64,000 nt of DNA from Ignelater luminosus. Lineage: Eukaryota; Arthropoda; Insecta; Coleoptera; Elateridae. The position numbers were made by a program, and so were the translations under genes. Numbering within the stretch: the first letter of the stretch is position 1; each line of letters opens with the position of its first letter. The stretch spans positions 94,479 to 158,478 of the forward strand of contig VTPC01089958.1 in assembly GCA_011009095.1 (NCBI GenBank), given 5' to 3'. Shown here piece after piece: positions 59,991 to 64,000 of this stretch. A model generated the notes under the pieces. It made no database searches. It saw only the letters and a program-made list of their open reading frames with translations, and was not told where the DNA came from.

Positions 59991-60259
59991 TTTCTACTTT
60001 CCTGTGTTAGTTTTTTGGTATTATTCTTGAATTCCAGATGGTTTTTGTTATGGAGAATAGTTCACTTGTATAGACACTTGCAATGTTGGTCAGTCTAAAC
60101 GTATATATGGTGGAACCTCCTCACAACTGCTACATCTGCACTGGTTTTTGAGCCATTAGTGTACAGAACGAAACAACCAGAAAAAATTGCGTTCACTAAA
60201 GCATTAAAATTTTCGCACAATAGGAAAGGAAACGAGGAAAAACGCATGGGATATAAAAA
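59991..60259. other. no recognisable gene
   Basis: Spacer between LINE J's truncated 5' end and the next relic. Confidence 0.4.
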
Positions 60260-60810
60260 ATGAAGGAAAAGAAATTTTGTCACATTTTCTCCTTGTTGAA
60301 TCAATTGGTGATAGCACACCTTATCTCTTCGATATTAAATGTTTTGATACAACTGCAAAAAAAGGGTTCTGTTTTGAACAGGTCAGAGGTTTCAGCGAGA
60401 CATCTGCTGATGAAGATAAAATCATCAAAGCCAGAGAAAATGCACTTGCCTGACTCTATTAAGGAAAATTTCCGTACAATCGTTCTTGAGAAGAAATAGT
60501 ACCAACACTGACACAGACAGCTGTATATACTCTACTCTCAATCTCTTCAGCAGCGCAATATCACCTATTAAGAGGCTACTGTTAGGTGCAAACAGAGGAC
60601 TTTCAATGGATTTGCAAAAACAGTATGAGTTTGCCGTCTGCCCAGACAGGTTCATTTCCACAAAAAGATGTAAGTGTAAAATTATGTGCGCCAGTAAAAA
60701 GTGCACTTGCAGCACAACTTGAACTGTACTCCTGTTTGTTCATATTGTAGTGGTTTAAGCTGTTCCAACTCATTTATCTTTGATGGAACTGAGGAGGATG
60801 CTGATTTCAT
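60260..60810 (+). pseudogene. relic of a TE-associated protein with C-terminal cysteine-rich (CXC-like) domain
   Basis: Open frames 60260-60499 and 60486-60722 overlap. The second ends STKRCKCKIMCASKKCTCST, and in the next frame CTPVCSYCSGLSCSNS follows. The alternation C-x-C-x4-C-x4-C-x-C and then C-x3-C-x2-C...C-x-N-S recalls the C-terminal domain of multicopy arthropod proteins (family C-K-C-K-x-G-C-x-x-x-C-x-C-R-K-x-G-L-x-C-T-x-x-C). The upstream parts are not clearly recognisable. A frameshift lies within the Cys-rich region. Confidence 0.45.
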
Positions 60811-61500
60811 TTGAGCTACTGATCTTTTATTTAAGGGAGAAAGGAATTTCAATTAAAACTTTTCTTACAAATTGGTATCTTACCATCTTTTTACAATTTA
60901 GAATAAAAATCTTTTGGTTTAATGTTCCCAGTACAAATAAAAATCCAGGTGTTCGACCGTTGTTTAGAAACATGAAAATGGGTCGAAACTTAGCCTTCAC
61001 TGTTAATCTCTAGCCGCACTTCCACTCCCATGGCAAAACCTCATTCAGCGTCACTTTCAAAATCTTCTCTGAAAAACACAAATTGAGATGCAAGTAGACT
61101 CCATTCTTTTGGACTCAGTTTGGTAAACCTCGACAAGCATGTTTGTAAAACAGAGGTACCTTTTTTTCAAGCTTTTGAATTTTTTATTCCTCTTTTTTCC
61201 TTGATATAACTCTGCGTGCATCATCATAATTGTAAAACTCTAACATTGTCTATACCACAGAAGATTCTAGATGACGTTACAGTTTAGTATCACAAACCGA
61301 CAGAATTCTTCTCTGATTTTTCCAACTACAATTTTCCAGAAATAAATATCAAAATGTTGTTTGGCCATGCTAAGTTTCAAAAATCGTTAAAATTTGAATT
61401 TGTAGGCTTCTGTATCTTATTGGTGTATCAATTGGTATATCCTATGAAGAGTCTTCTATTTGACGTGTTTTTGGGTGCACTTTGTATTCTTTATAGCTCC
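60811..61500. other. no recognisable gene
   Basis: AT-rich spacer; the frame at 60780-61013 is unrecognised. Confidence 0.45.
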
Positions 61501-61508
61501 TGATGGGG

Positions 61509-61646
61509 ATGAGGACGTTTAGGTGTTGCAATTGCGGTAGAAAGGATCACCGATTTCATGAACGTCGCCGGCCTTTAAGGGGATTTTGTTTTCGGCGTGA
61601 TCTTTTGCCCCAACAACCGGCTAAGGAAAATGGAAGAGATGGTTAG
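61509..61646 (+). pseudogene. LTR-retrotransposon gag zinc-knuckle fragment
   Basis: 46-codon plus frame. CCNCGRKDHRFHER matches C-x2-C-x4-H-x4-C with the last Cys replaced by Arg. It is followed by GFCFRRD, where a second CxxC (F-C-F-R-C) is usual, and by a gag-like tail AKENGRDG. The pattern is that of gypsy-type nucleocapsid regions. Nothing else of the element is recognisable nearby. Confidence 0.45.
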
Positions 61647-61649
61647 GCA

Positions 61650-63395
61650 CGGTTCGCTTATTTTATAAGAAAGTCGAAGTTGAACATCGTCCAAAAGAAC
61701 TTCCTTGTTCAATCAATTTAGGAAACCTGAACAACTTCCTAGGTAGATTAAAATTTTACTAACCTCCAGGCCTACGAGACATTCCACCAGTCAGTCTTTA
61801 CTTGTACTGAATTTCCCAACATACCACAGAAATATCATCCAAATCCTTCCAATCCCTAAGGTTGATGATCATGTTTTAAAGGTCAACTATGTTTTCCCAC
61901 ATTATAAAAAAAAGTAACCTATCAAGCGGTCCCGTCTACCCTGAAATTAGGTCACGTATCGCCGATGGTTGCTTTGGTCAGTTTATCGGGCGAACGCTTT
62001 CTTCTTATAGGTTCGTCTTTGGGTAGATGGTTTGGCGACGAAAAGGCCACTTGCATAGACACTTCTATCGTACCCTGAAACTTCTTTTTTACTGGATTAG
62101 TCATTGAGTGGGCGACAAAACGGCTACTTGCACAGACTTTTCTACCTTCTGAGAGTGTCCTCCTATTGTCGAGATTACGAAATCATTTATTAATTACTAT
62201 TAGCTGATTTAAAATGGATTTTTGTAGTTTCCCTTTAAATTCTGTTTGACAGGCGAATGGTAGGCCAGCTGATATTATAGGCTGCCTAGTTAGTTTTGTT
62301 GTTGCCTTGGATAAATTTTTGGTTTGACTAAAAATGCTCTACATGTTCCCGACTGTAAATAATATTTTTGTTTACTTTAGTTATCTTGTCTTAAATTTGT
62401 GTTCTTTTATTATGGTAATAACATTCTCATCAGTGCCCAAGGCTACCTCTGAGTTTGAGCTGGATAAAACCATTAGAGATCTTTGAAGTGAGTATTGTAA
62501 CGCAAGGTTACATTACGGTATACAAGTACAGACGCTGTAACTGCTTGCAACTAAGTATGATTTTACACAATTAACTTAAACCTCGTAGCCCTCCCTTTAA
62601 GGTTATTTGTTATTAAGTGGCGATACGTCGCGCAATGCAGGTAGAACCTCTCAGCAGCACGCTTATACAGAAAAAGGCAATTTTTTATTGCGACTTAAAT
62701 TGTTTTTTCCTTAACACGACATTAAGAAGGCCGAACTTTGCTACCTTATTAATTCTAATTCTGATTATCAACAACCACCTGTTGGAACACCTTTTCTAGA
62801 GCCTGTAGCCAATGAAGGTTTCTAAACTGAACAGATGCCGTGCTTTCAATTTTCAAAATAACGATTAAAAATAATAATAGTCAGGTAAAGAGTTTTTAAT
62901 TATTAGAAAAGGTTTCTAGCATTGTTTTTTTTATTACATCCCAAGCAGACGCCATATTAAATTGAAATGTTCCAAATATTACTACGAAAGAAAGAAAAAT
63001 TATTAGATTTTACTATTTCTAGCTTTGTTGATTTGTTTTATTTTAAAATTATCTTTTATCTTTATCATTATCTTTGTTTAATGCAACTGAACGTAACAGA
63101 ACGTACATTTATTTAAATTTAAATGAAAAAGAAGAAGTAAAAAAAATTGTAACATTGTAAACTAAATAACTTTATCGGTCCTCACGTTTAGAATTTACTT
63201 GATAGATATAACATACTTGTGTAATCCAGATGTAAACTAATGTTAACGCCTTTTAAGGCAGTGCCGTACAGGAAATATTATAATAAACTCTCAAAACGGC
63301 AAAATACATTGTCATTGTATTTTAAATCTTCCGATTAAACTTACAAAATAGGGTAGAAGTAAAACAAGTAAACAAGCCTGCATAGTACACATAAA
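61650..63395. other. no recognisable gene
   Basis: AT-rich; the block 61900-62160 is slightly GC-richer and shows a loose internal repeat (GGGCGAACG.../GGGCGACAAAACGGC with CACTTGCATAGAC and CACTTGCACAGAC). Confidence 0.45.
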
Positions 63396-63705
63396 TACAG
63401 GGTGTTCGGGATATAACCGACCATATTGCTGTGGGTGAGGAAATGAAAATCCTTATTAATTAAATTAATTAAAATCTTTATTAATTTTGTACCAGTTTCT
63501 CGTACTTGTACGATGTGTGCCTATCTTCAGACTTATATGAGGACGCCGAATACTAATTTGATACATCTACAGATATTTCTTGATAATTTTTTAAAATTTA
63601 TATTAATCCAGTGCTGTTTGTTGTTTGGTGACTCAGACTACGGGTCGTGGTTCCTAAAGACCTCGTGGCTCCAACTCTCTCAGGGCCTCGGCCGGGAATC
63701 AAACT

Positions 63706-63765
63706 TCTTTCTTATTTTTCTTCTTATTTTTCTTCTTTTTCTTCTTTTTCTTCTTCTTCTTCCTT
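63706..63765. repeat. (TTC)n-rich low-complexity tract
   Basis: TTCTTCTTTTTCTTC-type pyrimidine run. Causes the long 63513-63980 open frame, which is not considered a gene. Confidence 0.85.
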
Positions 63766-64000
63766 TAACTAAAAGTTTCTTCTTGTTTGTCTTGCCCCCT
63801 TATTCGAGGATGATGAGATCCAACTCTGTCCTGATTGTTTGGGTGGACGTTCTGGTGGTTTTCTACCGACAGGGTGGCTGTTTTTATATATGTATGCCAT
63901 CCTTTCTATTTCCATTCTTTCTACGTATTCATTCCTTTCTATCTTTCTTCTGCAAGTTCATTTTACTACATCCTATATAAAGTGTGTCCCAGAAAAAAAA

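Noticed and set aside
63513-63980. 155-codon open frame at the right edge
   Set aside because: Driven by a TTC/TTT low-complexity tract, rich in F and L, no recognisable domain.
1-64000. CRISPR array, bacterial operons or rRNA
   Set aside because: No regularly spaced short direct repeats, no ribosome-binding-site-led gene runs, and no rRNA-like sequence recognised; content is that of an insect nuclear genome.

Overview
The window looks like repeat-dense, AT-rich nuclear DNA from an insect. The reasons are the low overall GC, the lack of any operon-like coding, a set of degraded transposable elements typical of arthropods (mariner, piggyBac-like, hAT, Mutator-like, Ty3/gypsy, and Jockey/R1-type and other APE-type non-LTR retrotransposons), and scattered ACACCCTGTATA-type motifs that I associate with beetle and hemipteran repeats. 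I cannot name the species from sequence alone. Almost every long reading frame is a fragment of a mobile element; nearly all carry stops or frameshifts.

Layout. 1-5.4 kb: a minus-strand relic of a multicopy arthropod protein family of unknown function (copy A), an internally deleted Mos1-type mariner with both ends preserved, and two reverse-transcriptase relics. 5.7-9.2 kb: a tRNA-like sequence inside a 10-bp inverted repeat, a Mutator-like transposase fragment, a tandemly duplicated short coding segment, and a minus-strand LINE (ORF1 coiled coil plus endonuclease). 10.5-11.3 kb: the best candidate host-gene exons, two exons whose splice signals and phases fit and which end in a stop. 12.5-20.5 kb: a gag-like ORF1 relic, a GC-rich Jockey-type LINE, copy B of the unknown family, and two further LINE ends. 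22-31.3 kb: two unrelated tandem-repeat arrays, a LINE carrying a solo LTR with an exact 5-bp target duplication, and a 4.2-kb LINE inserted inside a tandem-repeat monomer with a near-exact 10-bp target duplication and itself interrupted by another LINE end.

35-40.3 kb: R1-type (minus) and Jockey-type (plus) LINEs abutting a hAT transposase C-terminal fragment. 41.6-41.83 kb: a CpG-rich, TATA-preceded block with an ATG and a consensus 5' splice site, a candidate promoter plus first exon. 43.3-44.5 kb: a piggyBac-like relic with a Tc1-type MITE nested inside it. 47.6-50 kb: a second R1-type LINE and a gypsy relic in which the tRNA primer site and gag start are fused to the integrase zinc domain. 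53 kb: a second tRNA-like sequence. 58-61.6 kb: a second mariner cut by a LINE insertion, a cysteine-rich TE-associated fragment and a gag zinc-knuckle fragment.

The elements do not form a pathway; their relations are those of nesting, which gives relative ages. The likely functional content is limited to the candidate exons near 10.5-11.3 kb and 41.7 kb. I did not find a convincing new biological system. The strongest uncharacterised item is the protein family represented twice (0.1-1.5 kb and 17.4-18.5 kb).
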